The notes beneath the pieces are model-generated. The model saw only the letters and a list, made by a program, of their open reading frames with translations, did not search any database and had not been told where the DNA came from. The position numbers and the translations under genes are program-made. Of a stretch of 56,206 nucleotides of DNA, positions 1 through 7,926 are shown piece by piece (position 1 is the stretch's first letter; every line of letters begins with the position of its first letter). The DNA is from Actinomycetes bacterium (lineage in GTDB: Bacteria; Actinomycetota; Actinomycetes; Actinomycetales; Microbacteriaceae), in contig JAKOTS010000132.1 of the NCBI GenBank assembly GCA_029777095.1, positions 1 to 56,206 of the forward strand, given 5' to 3'.

Positions 1-37
1 CGTTTTGTCGCTTTTGGGCCTCTTTTGCGACAAAACG
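1..37. repeat. Palindromic element inside the response-regulator linker
   Basis: Positions 1-11 (CGTTTTGTCGC) and 27-37 (GCGACAAAACG) are a perfect 11-bp inverted repeat around a T-rich core. It is read in frame as part of the response-regulator linker (about residues 173-184). Positions 4-19 match positions 6417-6432 inside mntH exactly over 16 nt. The element may continue beyond the window edge. Confidence 0.6.
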
Positions 38-553
38 CGACGGGGGAGCATCGGCGGTGGGGAGAGCATCGTGGGAGGCGGAGGCGGAGGCCGCGGAAAC
101 ACCGCCGGCGGACCCGCGCGCGAAGCGCTCGATCACCCGGCGCGTCACCTCCGGCGCGAGCAGCGCGTCGCCGCTTGCCACGACGCGCACCGCGTTCACG
201 AGCTCCTCGGGGCCCGCGTTCTTCAGCAGAAACCCGCTCGCCCCGGCGGCCAGCGCGGCAAAGAGATAATCGTCGCGGTCGAACGTCGTCACGATCAGCA
301 CGGCCGCCGAGATCGCCGGATCCGCGACAATGTGCCGCGTCGCCTCCAACCCGTCCATGTCGGGCATCTGCACGTCCACGCAAATCACGTCAGGTTGCAG
401 AGCGGATGCCGCGGCCACCGCCTCCGACCCCGTTGCTGCTTCGCCCACCACCGCAATGCCCGCGGTGCTCAGGATCATCCTGAACCCTGTGCGCATGATT
501 GCGTGGTCGTCGACGAGCAGCACGCGGATCTGTGGTGCCTCGTCCACGCTCAC
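1..553 (-). CDS. LuxR/NarL-type response regulator, C-terminus cut by window edge
   Basis: Receiver domain of a two-component response regulator that should be phosphorylated by the adjacent kinase. The GTG start overlaps the kinase stop as GTGA. Asp15 and Asp16 form the acidic pocket, Asp60 (in VDVQMPDMDG) is the likely phosphorylation site, Thr90 is the switch Thr and Lys111 the conserved Lys. After about residue 130 there is an Ala/Ser-rich linker, and the visible part ends in an inverted-repeat element. The DNA-binding HTH domain expected for the family lies beyond the window edge, so its class is inferred from the kinase type and receiver sequence. The linker is unusually long for a NarL-type regulator. 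Confidence 0.88.
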   Translation of the reverse strand, partial: MSVDEAPQIRVLLVDDHAIMRTGFRMILSTAGIAVVGEAATGSEAVAAASALQPDVICVDVQMPDMDGLEATRHIVADPAISAAVLIVTTFDRDDYLFAALAAGASGFLLKNAGPEELVNAVRVVASGDALLAPEVTRRVIERFARGSAGGVSAASASASHDALPTADAPPSRFVAKEAQKRQN

Positions 554-1830
554 GCCGGCACCGCCGCGTCAAGGGGCACGCGCACGCGCACGCGGTAGCC
601 GCCACGTTCGCCGCTGCGGGGCCCGAACTCGACGGTTCCACCCGAGACCGCGGCGCGCTCGCGCATGCCCGTCTGGCCCATGCCTGGTTCGGCATATGTT
701 TTCGTGCGACCGGTGTTCGTGATCTCGACTTCGACGCCGCCCTCGTCGTAGCGCACCCGCACGTCCGCGGTTGCGCCGGCCCCGCCGTGGCGCCGAGCGT
801 TCGTCAGTGCCTCCTGGGTGATCCGGTACAGGTTGACCTGCACGAACTGCGCAACCGGGAGCGCCTCTCCGACCACGGTCAGTCGCGCCGGCATCCCCGA
901 AGCGTCGACGGCGCCAACGAGTGCCGGGATCGCATCGAGCGAAAGAGTGGATGCCTCGGCCTCCACATCGTTCGATGTGCGGAGTGTCTGCAGGAGCCGT
1001 TGCAACTCGTTGATCGCGGTGCGGGCGGAGGTCTCGATGCCGAGTAGCGCCTCGCGCGCGAGCGCGGGATCGGCGTCCATGACGGCACGAGCCGCGCCGG
1101 CCTGCACGCCCATCGCCGAGACGTGGTGCGCGACCACGTCGTGCAGTTCGCGGGCGATGCCCACCCGGTCGAGGGCGACGGCCTGCGCGGCCGTGACTTC
1201 GCGCTCGGCCTCGAGCTCGGCGGTGCGCTCTTCGAGCGCGTCGCGCCCGACCCGGGCATTCCAGGCGCGGTCGCCGAGGTAGTAGGCGCCGCCAAAGTAC
1301 AGCCCGTTGAAGAGCAGGTTCATGAGCATCATCGCCACGTACGGCGAGAACACGCCGGCCCGCGACAGCCCGGTGTCGGTCGGCGCGGTCGCCTGCAAGA
1401 ACATCACCGTGAGCAACCAGGCGAACATGCCCGCGATCACGACGATGCGGACGATGCGCGCGCGGCGGCGGTTCGTCAGCCACGCGCCCACCGTGTAGAG
1501 CGCGATGAACACCGCAATGGTGCCGGCGTACATCTCTGGAACGCGGAGGCTGACCCCGCCGAAGTAGGCGAGCGAGACGACGACGGCGACGGCCGAGGGC
1601 CAGCGCCGCCGAAACGCGAGCGGCACCGAGATGAGCGTGATGTACGCGAGCGCGAGGAGCATGTTGTTCTGCTGTTGATCGCCGTACAGGCCAGCGACCG
1701 CCGAAAGGGCTGCGCTGATCAGACCGCCGACGAACAGCGCTACGGCCAGCAGCGCGTCAAATCGCAAATATGAGCGCGCAAGCGCCGCCTGGGGAGGCGG
1801 GTGGCCGAGAGCCGAGGCATCCATCGTCAT
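550..1830 (-). CDS. Sensor histidine kinase (HisKA_3 / DesK-LiaS type)
   Basis: Membrane sensor kinase of 426 residues partnered with the response regulator immediately downstream (4-bp stop/start overlap). The N-terminal 180 residues contain about six hydrophobic segments. A charged coiled-coil linker follows (about 195-220), then the HisKA_3 phosphoacceptor box with His230 (RELHDVVAHH), and a C-terminal HATPase domain with the GMGQTGMRERA glycine-rich box. I chose the ATG at 1830 because it sits 7 nt after a TAACGT -10 box. An ATG at 1932 would add 34 residues that do not look like family sequence. The signal sensed cannot be told from the sequence. Confidence 0.88.
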   Translation of the reverse strand: MTMDASALGHPPPQAALARSYLRFDALLAVALFVGGLISAALSAVAGLYGDQQQNNMLLALAYITLISVPLAFRRRWPSAVAVVVSLAYFGGVSLRVPEMYAGTIAVFIALYTVGAWLTNRRRARIVRIVVIAGMFAWLLTVMFLQATAPTDTGLSRAGVFSPYVAMMLMNLLFNGLYFGGAYYLGDRAWNARVGRDALEERTAELEAEREVTAAQAVALDRVGIARELHDVVAHHVSAMGVQAGAARAVMDADPALAREALLGIETSARTAINELQRLLQTLRTSNDVEAEASTLSLDAIPALVGAVDASGMPARLTVVGEALPVAQFVQVNLYRITQEALTNARRHGGAGATADVRVRYDEGGVEVEITNTGRTKTYAEPGMGQTGMRERAAVSGGTVEFGPRSGERGGYRVRVRVPLDAAVPA

Positions 1831-1843
1831 GTCTTCTACGTTA
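1831..1843 (-). promoter_or_regulatory. Predicted leaderless promoter of the kinase gene
   Basis: A -10-like TAACGT (reverse complement of 1838-1843) lies 7 nt upstream of the chosen ATG, so the transcript would start at or next to the start codon. No clear -35 is seen. Confidence 0.4.
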
Positions 1844-2027
1844 CGGCGGTGGGGCGCCTCCGACATCCGCCCTGAGGGGGAGACGCGCGTGAGCGGCAAA
1901 ATGCGCCGCCGCTCACCCGCACGCGCACCCATACCCCTTGACCACGCCGACGCGATTTGTCAGTCTTTCGACATCACCCACGAACGACCAGGCGACTCAC
2001 CGACCAGGCGACCAGACGGAGGCCATC

Positions 2028-2519
2028 ATGGCAACCAGCATTTTTGTGAACTTTGCGACGAGCGATCTCGAGCGCGCGAAAACGTTCTATACGTCGCTGG
2101 GGTTCGAGGTCAATCCGATGTTTTCGGACGAAAACGGGGCGTGCCTGGTCGTCGACGACAACGTCTATTTCATGGTGTTGACGCGCGAGCATTTCGCGTC
2201 GTTCATCGACAAGACGGTCGCCGATCCCAAGACGACCACGTCGGCGTTGGTCTCGCTCAGTCGCGACTCGCGCGCTGACGTCGACGCCGTGATCGCGAAC
2301 GGCCTCGCGAACGGGGGCACCGAGCCCGCGCCGGTGCAGGACCTCGGGTTCATGTACTCGCGCGGCCTCGAGGATCCCGACGGCAACGCCATCGACTTCT
2401 TCTTCATGGAGCCCGCCGCGATCGAGGCCGGCCCCGAGAACTTCATGGCGGAGCGCGCGGGCGACGACGAGGGCGCGCTCGGCGATGACCCCGAAGAGGG
2501 CGGCACCGGCGCGAGCTAG
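2028..2519 (+). CDS. VOC (glyoxalase/bleomycin-resistance) superfamily protein
   Basis: A 163-residue single-module VOC protein with N-terminal MATSIFVNFATSDLERAKTFY, typical of small actinobacterial VOC proteins. Two beta-alpha-beta-beta-beta units are visible. The second has YSRGLEDPDGNAIDFFF, where the Asp-Pro-Asp-Gly-Asn turn precedes the strand that carries a metal ligand in enzymatic members. The start at 2028 is chosen for the CGGAGG ribosome site at 2017-2022. The C-terminal 30 residues are acidic and low complexity. Substrate and activity are unknown; many such proteins are non-catalytic or bind small molecules. Confidence 0.82.
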   Translation: MATSIFVNFATSDLERAKTFYTSLGFEVNPMFSDENGACLVVDDNVYFMVLTREHFASFIDKTVADPKTTTSALVSLSRDSRADVDAVIANGLANGGTEPAPVQDLGFMYSRGLEDPDGNAIDFFFMEPAAIEAGPENFMAERAGDDEGALGDDPEEGGTGAS

Positions 2520-2529
2520 GAGTCGAAGA

Positions 2530-2564
2530 TCAGCGACGAGCCAAAAGTCAGCGACTAGCCAAAA
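2530..2564. repeat. 17-bp tandem duplication spanning the xthA stop codon
   Basis: Copies at 2530-2546 and 2548-2564 match at 16 of 17 positions (TCAGCGAC, then G or T, then AGCCAAAA). The copy at 2548-2564 contains the xthA stop (2555-2557) and the other lies just 3' of it, in the 35-bp gap between two convergent genes. Confidence 0.6.
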
Positions 2565-3397
2565 ATCATCGGCATGTCGTCGTCATCGGCGCCGCCAAAG
2601 TCGAGATCGACCATCACGGGCACGTGGTCGCTCGGGATCTCGCCCTTGCGCTCATCGCGATGAATGGATGCCCCGGCCACAGCCTCCGCGAATGCCGGGG
2701 TGCCCAGCACGAAGTCGATGCGCATGCCCTCATTGCGAGGAAAGCGCAGCTGCTTGTAGTCCCAGAACGTGTAGCCGGCCGGCACCAGCGGGCGCACCAC
2801 ATCGGTGACGCCGGCGGCCAGCAGATTGGCGAACGCTTCGCGCTCCGGCGCCGAAATATGGGTTGAGACGCCCGGGATGAAGCTGGGGTCGCCCATGTCT
2901 TCGTCGGTCGGGGCGACGTTGAAGTCACCGGTGAGCGCCATCGCGAGGTTCGGGTTTGCCGCGAGCTCGTGGCGGGTGTGCTCGGCAAGCGCGCCCAGCC
3001 AGTCGAGCTTGTAGCGGTAGTGCGGATCATCGAGCGAGCGACCGTTGGGGATGTACAGGCTCCACACCCGCACGTCGTCGATCAGGGCGCTGATCGCGCG
3101 CGCTTCGAGCGGCTGGTCCGGGCCTTCCATGCCCTTCTGAAATCCGGGCATGCCCGAGAACGACGTTTGCACGTCGCTCATCGGCAGGCGGCTGGCGATC
3201 GCGACCCCGTTCCACTGGTTGAGGCCGTGCACAGCCACTTCGTAGCCAGCCTCCTCGAACGCGGCGATCGGAAACTGCTCGGGCTTGCACTTGATCTCTT
3301 GCATCGCGAGCACATCGACGTCGTTGCGCACCATCCAATCGACGGTGCGCACCACGCGAGCACGGATCGAGTTCACATTCCAGGTGGCCAGGCGCAT
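2555..3397 (-). CDS. xthA: Exodeoxyribonuclease III (AP endonuclease)
   Basis: Base-excision-repair nuclease of the ExoIII/APE1 family: cleaves DNA 5' to abasic sites and removes 3' blocks, requiring Mg2+. At 280 residues it is the usual length. Visible motifs are ATWNVNSIRAR (residues 4-14), the metal ligand Glu34 in MQEIKCKP, GDFNVAP with the catalytic Asp, and the C-terminal PSDHVPV with the catalytic His. It is divergent from pyrE across 53 bp and convergent with the VOC gene. A TAGGCT -10 six nt upstream of the ATG supports this start. Confidence 0.96.
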   Translation of the reverse strand: MRLATWNVNSIRARVVRTVDWMVRNDVDVLAMQEIKCKPEQFPIAAFEEAGYEVAVHGLNQWNGVAIASRLPMSDVQTSFSGMPGFQKGMEGPDQPLEARAISALIDDVRVWSLYIPNGRSLDDPHYRYKLDWLGALAEHTRHELAANPNLAMALTGDFNVAPTDEDMGDPSFIPGVSTHISAPEREAFANLLAAGVTDVVRPLVPAGYTFWDYKQLRFPRNEGMRIDFVLGTPAFAEAVAGASIHRDERKGEIPSDHVPVMVDLDFGGADDDDMPMIFG

Positions 3398-3450
3398 GTT
3401 CCTAGCCTATGGCTCGGATGCACACCGGGTCGCGACCCTAGAATTGCCTC
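3398..3450. promoter_or_regulatory. Back-to-back leaderless promoters of xthA and pyrE
   Basis: For xthA, TAGGCT (reverse complement of 3404-3409) is followed by 6 nt and ATG at 3397. For pyrE, TAGAAT (3439-3444) is followed by 6 nt and ATG at 3451. Neither gene has a Shine-Dalgarno sequence, so both mRNAs are predicted leaderless. Confidence 0.6.
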
Positions 3451-4029
3451 ATGACCAGTGAGACGAGCCCGAACGTGCAAGCCGACCGCCAGCGACTGAT
3501 CGAACTCATCAAGGACGAGGCCGTGTTCCACGGCGACTTCGTGCTCTCGAGCGGCAAGCAGGCGAAGTACTACGTCGACATGCGCAAGCTCACGCTCGAC
3601 CACCGTGCGGCGCCGCTCGTTGGCCGCGTGATGCTCGACCTGGTGAAAGATATTCCAGAAATCGCATCTGTCGGAGGGCTCACCCTCGGTGCCGACCCAA
3701 TCGCCAACGCGATGTTGCACCAGGGCGTGGCATCTGGCCGCCCCTACGATGCGTTCGTCGTCCGCAAGGAGCCCAAGGATCACGGCCGGGGTCGCCAGAT
3801 TGAGGGCGCGGATGTCGCGGGCAAGCGTGTGATCGTCGTCGAAGACACGTCCACCACCGGGCAGTCTGCGCTGAAAGCCGTTGAGGTGCTGCGCGCGGCG
3901 GGCGCCGAGGTTGTTGCCGTTGCCGTGATCGTTGACCGCAACACCGGCTCACGCGAGGCGATCGAGGCCGCAGGATTGCAGTACCTCTGGGCCATCGGTC
4001 TCGACGATCTGGGGCTTGCGCCGCAGTAG
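3451..4029 (+). CDS. pyrE: Orotate phosphoribosyltransferase
   Basis: Transfers the phosphoribosyl group from PRPP to orotate, giving OMP in pyrimidine synthesis. 192 residues, normal for the short actinobacterial form. The PRPP-binding motif is VIVVEDTSTTGQSA (about residues 127-140), and the catalytic-loop region with basic residues is RKEPKDHGRGRQIEG. The gene stands alone rather than in a pyr operon, with a leaderless promoter at 3439-3444 and a hairpin terminator just after the stop. Cytosolic. Confidence 0.95.
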   Translation: MTSETSPNVQADRQRLIELIKDEAVFHGDFVLSSGKQAKYYVDMRKLTLDHRAAPLVGRVMLDLVKDIPEIASVGGLTLGADPIANAMLHQGVASGRPYDAFVVRKEPKDHGRGRQIEGADVAGKRVIVVEDTSTTGQSALKAVEVLRAAGAEVVAVAVIVDRNTGSREAIEAAGLQYLWAIGLDDLGLAPQ

Positions 4030-4067
4030 CGAGTGTTTCCGGATCCGGATCCGGTGTGTGTAGCTGT

Positions 4068-4099
4068 AGGCCTGGGGCTCGTGCCCCGGGCCTATTTTG
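4068..4099 (+). terminator. Intrinsic terminator after pyrE
   Basis: Stem AGGCC-T-GGGGC (4068-4078) pairs with GCCCC-G-GGCCT (4083-4093) around a TCGT loop, followed by ATTTT. The hairpin overlaps the stop codon of the convergent HAD gene and could act on both strands. Confidence 0.7.
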
Positions 4100-4946
4100 C
4101 TTCGGGAGCGGGGTCGGCCGCCGGAGCCTGCGTCGGAACAGCCGCCGTCTTCGCCGCACGCGCCTCGGCGCGCCGCGGCAGCAGGTCGGCAACCGAGTCG
4201 AGGATCTCGCTCGGTCGGAACGGGTAGCGTTCGATCTCGGCCTGGTCGCTGATGCCGGTCATCACGAGCACGGTGTGCAGGCCCGCCTCGATGCCCGCGA
4301 CGATGTCGGTGTCCATCCGGTCGCCGATCATGCCGGTGTTGTGGCTGTGCGCGCCGATCCGATTGAGCGCCGAGCGGAACATCATCGGGTTCGGCTTGCC
4401 CACGACGTAGGGCTCCATGCCGGTGGCCTTGGTGATGAGCGCCGAGATGGCGCCGGTCGCGGGCATGAGCCCATCGGGTGAGGGGCCCGTCGCGTCCGGG
4501 TTCGTGGCGATGAAGCGTGCGCCGGCGCCGATGAGGCGGATCGCCTTGGTGATTGCCTCGAACGAGTAGTTGCGCGTTTCGCCGACCACCACGTAGTCGG
4601 GGTTGGTCTCGGTCATGATGAAGCCGGCCTCGTGCAGGGCGGTGGTCAGCCCGGCCTCGCCGATCACGAACGCGCTGCCACCCGGAACCTGACTTGCGAG
4701 GAAGTCGGCCGTCGCGAGCGCCGACGTCCAGATCGCGTGCTCGGGCACGATGAGGCCCGACTGGCGGAGCCTGGCGCTCAGGTCACGCGGCGTGAAGATC
4801 GAGTTGTTCGTCAACACAAGAAAGGGCGTGCCGGAGGCTTCCCAATGACGAAGCAGCTCGGAGGCTCCGGGGATGGGCGTGTTTTCGTGCACGAGCACGC
4901 CGTCCATGTCGGTCAGCCAGCATTCGATCGCATCTCGACGTTCCAT
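4092..4946 (-). CDS. HAD-IIA family phosphatase, NagD-like
   Basis: 284-residue cytosolic HAD hydrolase. Motif I is LTDMDGVLVHENTPIPGA near residue 12, motif II is the VLTNNS segment, motif III the Lys in GKPNPMMFRS, and motif IV MIGDRMDTDI. The cap lies between motifs II and III, as in NagD/4-nitrophenylphosphatases. The family dephosphorylates nucleoside monophosphates, sugar phosphates or glycerol phosphate; the substrate here is unknown. The last 25 residues are an Ala/Pro-rich tail not needed for the fold. TAGGCT six nt before the ATG (4953-4958) indicates a leaderless transcript. Confidence 0.9.
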   Translation of the reverse strand: MERRDAIECWLTDMDGVLVHENTPIPGASELLRHWEASGTPFLVLTNNSIFTPRDLSARLRQSGLIVPEHAIWTSALATADFLASQVPGGSAFVIGEAGLTTALHEAGFIMTETNPDYVVVGETRNYSFEAITKAIRLIGAGARFIATNPDATGPSPDGLMPATGAISALITKATGMEPYVVGKPNPMMFRSALNRIGAHSHNTGMIGDRMDTDIVAGIEAGLHTVLVMTGISDQAEIERYPFRPSEILDSVADLLPRRAEARAAKTAAVPTQAPAADPAPEAK

Positions 4947-4958
4947 GATCCAAGCCTA
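4947..4958 (-). promoter_or_regulatory. Leaderless promoter of the HAD gene
   Basis: TAGGCT (reverse complement of 4953-4958), then 6 nt, then ATG at 4946. No ribosome-binding site is present. The remaining 79 bp toward mntR hold nothing I can identify. Confidence 0.5.
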
Positions 4959-5037
4959 CGGCTCGGCCTCAGGTCATCCACCCATTTCGGTGAACTGCCC
5001 AGCCCTGCGACGTGGCCGCCGGGTGAACAGACGGCGT

Positions 5038-5697
5038 CTACGCGGTGGCGCTGAGCCAGATCGTGTCGCGGGCGTCGCCGGGGAGCGCGAGCGTGGTGGT
5101 GCCGCGGCGGAGGGCCGTGGCATCCTGTGCCGTTGAAATCACAACGACGGTGTCGCCAACCTGCAGTCCAGAATCATCGATCGCGCGCAAGAGCGCGGGG
5201 TCGCGGTCGCTGACCCGGATCACGCGGCCCTCGTGCCCATCGGGCGCATTGGCGAGCAGCACGAACGGTTCGCGGGGCACGGTGCCGTCGGCGGCCGGAA
5301 TCGCGTCGCCGTGCGGATCGTGGCGGGGCCGCCCAAGCTGTGCGTCGATCGCGTCGAGCAGGCGATCCGAGAGCGCGTGCTCGAGCACCTCGGCTTCGTC
5401 GTGCACCTCGTCCCAGTTGTAGCCGTGCTCACGCACGAGCCAGGTCTCGATGATGCGGTGGCGGCGCACCATCTGTAGCGCGCGGGCCTCGCCCTCGGGA
5501 GTCAGGCGAACGGCGCCATATGGCACGTGCGACACGAGGCCGGCCGTTGCCATCTTCTTCACCATTTCGGTGACCGACGACGGGGCGACGCCCAGCGCAT
5601 CGGCGAGCACCTTCGGGGTGATGGGCTGGTCCTGCCACTCCGTGTGCTGGTAAACGGTCTTGAGATAATCTTCGACCGCGGGGCTAGTAGGAGGCAC
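5038..5697 (-). CDS. mntR: DtxR/MntR-family metal-dependent repressor, manganese type
   Basis: 219 residues: N-terminal winged helix (about 1-70, recognition helix APSSVTEMVKK), dimerisation/metal domain (about 75-130) and a C-terminal SH3-like FeoA domain (about 140-215). It carries Asp10 where DtxR/IdeR have Met10, and the EAEVLEH cluster (Glu101, Glu103, Glu106, His107) where DtxR has Cys102, plus His80. These are the liganding residues of manganese-sensing members. It lies 36 bp downstream of mntH in the same direction. It also has its own leaderless promoter (TACCCT, 5704-5709, then N6 and GTG), so it can be expressed when mntH is off. Confidence 0.88.
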   Translation of the reverse strand: MPPTSPAVEDYLKTVYQHTEWQDQPITPKVLADALGVAPSSVTEMVKKMATAGLVSHVPYGAVRLTPEGEARALQMVRRHRIIETWLVREHGYNWDEVHDEAEVLEHALSDRLLDAIDAQLGRPRHDPHGDAIPAADGTVPREPFVLLANAPDGHEGRVIRVSDRDPALLRAIDDSGLQVGDTVVVISTAQDATALRRGTTTLALPGDARDTIWLSATA

Positions 5698-5709
5698 GGC
5701 TCAAGGGTA
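5698..5709 (-). promoter_or_regulatory. Leaderless promoter of mntR
   Basis: TACCCT (reverse complement of 5704-5709), 6 nt, then the GTG at 5697. It lies in the 36-bp gap after mntH and gives mntR a promoter of its own. Confidence 0.5.
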
Positions 5710-5733
5710 CCCGGCCCCCTTCGCCGACACCGA

Positions 5734-7173
5734 TCACCCGCCGCCGATCACAAGCCACAGCAGCACACCGTTCAGAGCGATCAAGAACACGGATGCCGCG
5801 ACCCCCGCCGCGGTTGTCGCCCAGTGATTGCGCCAAGGCCCCAACACCTCGGCCTTCGCGGTGATCGCGACGAGCGGGATCAGCGCGAACGGGATGCCAA
5901 ACGAGAGCACCACCTGGCTGAGCACCAGGGCGAGGGTCGGATCGAGCCCAAGGCTCAGCACGACGAGCGCGGGGATGAGTGTGATCACACGCCGGGCGAG
6001 GAGCGGGATGCGTACCCGGAGGAGGCCGTGCATGATCTCGGCGCCGGCGTATGCGCCGACGGACGATGAGGCGAGACCGGACGCAAGCAGTCCGATGGCA
6101 AAGAGTGTCGCGACGAGGGGGCCGAGCTCGTTGCGGAGCGCGCCGTAGGCTCCCTCGAGCGAGTCGGTGCCGGCGACGCCGGAGAGGTTGACCGCCGCGA
6201 GCAGCAGAATGCACAGGTTGACGGTGCCCGCGATCGCCATGGCGATCGAGACGTCCCACCGCGTGGCGCGCAGGAGGCGCCCGGTGCCGATGCCGCGCAG
6301 TGCGGCGAGGTCGCCGGGTGGTGTCGCGGGCGTCAACGTCGTCGCGCTCGGCCCTCCCGTCGCGGCGACCGTCGTCGCGTCCGTCCCTCCCGGCCCTCCC
6401 TGCTCACCCGTCGCGATTTGTCGCTTTTGGGCGGGGTTTGCGGCGTTTCGCGACTGCTGAGCGGGAGGGGTGGGAGCGAAGCGGTCCCGTGCGAGCGCCG
6501 AGTGCGCATAGATCGCATGCGGCATGATCGTCGCGCCGAGGATCGACGCCGCGAGCAGCACAGAGCCGGTGTCGACGAAGCGCGGCACCATCCCGGCGAG
6601 CAGCCCCGCGGGGTCGGGCGGTGCGATGAACACGCCCACGGTGAATCCGACCGCGATGATCACGAGCAACCCGATCACGACCGTCTCGAACGTGCGCGGC
6701 CCGCGCCGCGCTTGCAGGGTCAGCAGCAACAGCGAGACGACCCCCGTGATGATCCCACCCCAGATGAGCGGCACCCCGAACAGCAGGTTCAGCGCCACCG
6801 CGCCGCCGATCACCTCGGCAAGATCGGTCGCCATCGCAACGAGCTCGGCCTGCACCCAATAGGCCCTGCGTGCCCAGCGGTGCTTGATGCGCTTGCCAAG
6901 GATCTGCGGCAGGCTCTCGCCCGTCACCACGCCGAGCTTCGCCGACAGGTACTGAATCAGCCACGCCATCACGTTGCCCAGCACCACGATCCACACCAGC
7001 AGGTACCCATATTGCGCACCCGCGGTCATGTTGCTCGCCACGTTGCCGGGGTCGAGATACGCAACGCCCGCCACGAGCGCGGGCCCGATTAGCCAGGCAA
7101 TACGAGGGGTGGATACCGCGGCCCCGCCACGTACTCGACCGCCCCGAACGGGAGCAACAGAAAGTTTAGGCAT
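5734..7173 (-). CDS. mntH: Nramp-family Mn2+/Fe2+ symporter with an extra loop segment
   Basis: Proton-coupled divalent metal importer, 479 residues with about 11 membrane segments. The metal-site motifs are AYLDPGNVASN (Asp41, Asn44 in TM1) and IMPHAIYAHS (about residues 216-224, TM6). Between TM6 and the next helix the protein carries about 70 low-complexity residues (231-300), rich in Pro, Thr and Gly; most Nramp proteins have a short loop here. Part of this insertion (about residues 240-254) is encoded by a palindromic DNA element shared with the response regulator at the window start. Start at 7173 follows TATGAT by 6 nt and lies inside an operator-like dyad. Confidence 0.92.
   Translation of the reverse strand: MPKLSVAPVRGGRVRGGAAVSTPRIAWLIGPALVAGVAYLDPGNVASNMTAGAQYGYLLVWIVVLGNVMAWLIQYLSAKLGVVTGESLPQILGKRIKHRWARRAYWVQAELVAMATDLAEVIGGAVALNLLFGVPLIWGGIITGVVSLLLLTLQARRGPRTFETVVIGLLVIIAVGFTVGVFIAPPDPAGLLAGMVPRFVDTGSVLLAASILGATIMPHAIYAHSALARDRFAPTPPAQQSRNAANPAQKRQIATGEQGGPGGTDATTVAATGGPSATTLTPATPPGDLAALRGIGTGRLLRATRWDVSIAMAIAGTVNLCILLLAAVNLSGVAGTDSLEGAYGALRNELGPLVATLFAIGLLASGLASSSVGAYAGAEIMHGLLRVRIPLLARRVITLIPALVVLSLGLDPTLALVLSQVVLSFGIPFALIPLVAITAKAEVLGPWRNHWATTAAGVAASVFLIALNGVLLWLVIGGG
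6410..6454. repeat. Palindromic element inside mntH
   Basis: GTCGCGA (6410-6416) and TCGCGAC (6448-6454) are 7-bp inverted ends. The core 6417-6432 is identical over 16 nt to positions 4-19 of the window. The element is T-rich against a GC-rich background and is read in frame through the TM6-TM7 loop of MntH. Confidence 0.55.
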
Positions 7174-7208
7174 GCCGAAATCATACAGATATTTAGGCGC
7201 ACCGAAAA
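7165..7208 (-). promoter_or_regulatory. mntH promoter with two MntR-like operator dyads
   Basis: Two copies of an imperfect dyad, TTTAGGCATGCCGAAA (7165-7180) and TTTAGGCGCACCGAAA (7192-7207), share the pattern TTTAGGNNNNCCGAAA with starts 27 bp apart. On the minus strand a TATGAT -10 (7180-7185) lies between them and is followed by 6 nt and the ATG at 7173. The upstream dyad therefore covers the -35 area and the downstream one the transcription and translation start. The dyad shape resembles operators of the DtxR/MntR family. Assignment to this MntR is inferred from context. Confidence 0.62.
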
Positions 7209-7248
7209 CGTGCGGGGCGGCGTGCATCCAGCCGACGCGGTTGCGGAC

Positions 7249-7260
7249 TACCCTTGCTGG
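7249..7260 (+). promoter_or_regulatory. Leaderless promoter of the SpoU-type methyltransferase
   Basis: TACCCT (7249-7254) followed by 6 nt and the GTG at 7261. It is divergent from the mntH promoter, within an 87-bp gap. Confidence 0.5.
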
Positions 7261-7926
7261 GTGGACGAAACCCCAGAGATCGCGGCGGCCCCCGAAAACA
7301 CTCCCGAAAGCACCCCCGAGCACACCACGCACGGGCTCGGCCCGTGGCCGGGCGGCGAGGCTGAGTGGCCGACCGAGCCGTGGTTCGACCCCGAGCTACT
7401 TGCCGCGGGCGATACCCGCAACGTGATCGACCGCTACCGCTACTGGCGGATGGACGCGATCGTTGCGGATCTCGACACGAAGCGGCATCCATTTCACGTC
7501 GCAATTGAGAACTGGCAGCACGACATGAACATCGGCTCTATCGTGCGCAGCGCGAACGCGTTTCTCGCCGACACCGTGCACATCATTGGTCGCCGCCGCT
7601 GGAATAAGCGCGGTGCGATGGTCACCGATCGTTACCAGCACGTCGTGCACCACGAGGATGTCGCGACGTTCGTCGCGTGGGCGAGCGCCGAGGGCCTGCC
7701 CGTGATCGCCGTCGACAACGTGGAGGGCGCCGTGCCGGTGGATACCGCGCCCCTGCCCGAACGCTGCGTGTTGTTGTTTGGCCAGGAGGGCCCCGGGCTC
7801 AGCGATGAGGCGGTGGCAGCGGCATCCGGAATCGTCGAAATCACGCAGTACGGATCGACACGCTCGATCAATGCATCCGCCGCCGCGGCCGTCGTGATGT
7901 ACGAATGGTGCCGTCGCTACGCCTGA
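7261..7926 (+). CDS. TrmH/SpoU-family RNA 2'-O-methyltransferase
   Basis: SPOUT-fold RNA ribose methyltransferase using S-adenosylmethionine, 221 residues. The three conserved motifs are visible: MNIGSIVRSANAF (motif 1 with the catalytic Arg), LLFGQEGPGLSDEA (motif 2) and YGSTRSINASAAAAVVMYEW (motif 3, the knotted SAM site). The N-terminal 60 residues are acidic and proline-rich and then contain WPTEPWFDPELL, as in actinobacterial members. The GTG at 7261 is chosen because TACCCT-N6 precedes it; an upstream in-frame GTG at 7210 would fall in the mntH operator region. Whether the target is tRNA or rRNA cannot be told. Confidence 0.88.
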   Translation: MDETPEIAAAPENTPESTPEHTTHGLGPWPGGEAEWPTEPWFDPELLAAGDTRNVIDRYRYWRMDAIVADLDTKRHPFHVAIENWQHDMNIGSIVRSANAFLADTVHIIGRRRWNKRGAMVTDRYQHVVHHEDVATFVAWASAEGLPVIAVDNVEGAVPVDTAPLPERCVLLFGQEGPGLSDEAVAAASGIVEITQYGSTRSINASAAAAVVMYEWCRRYA

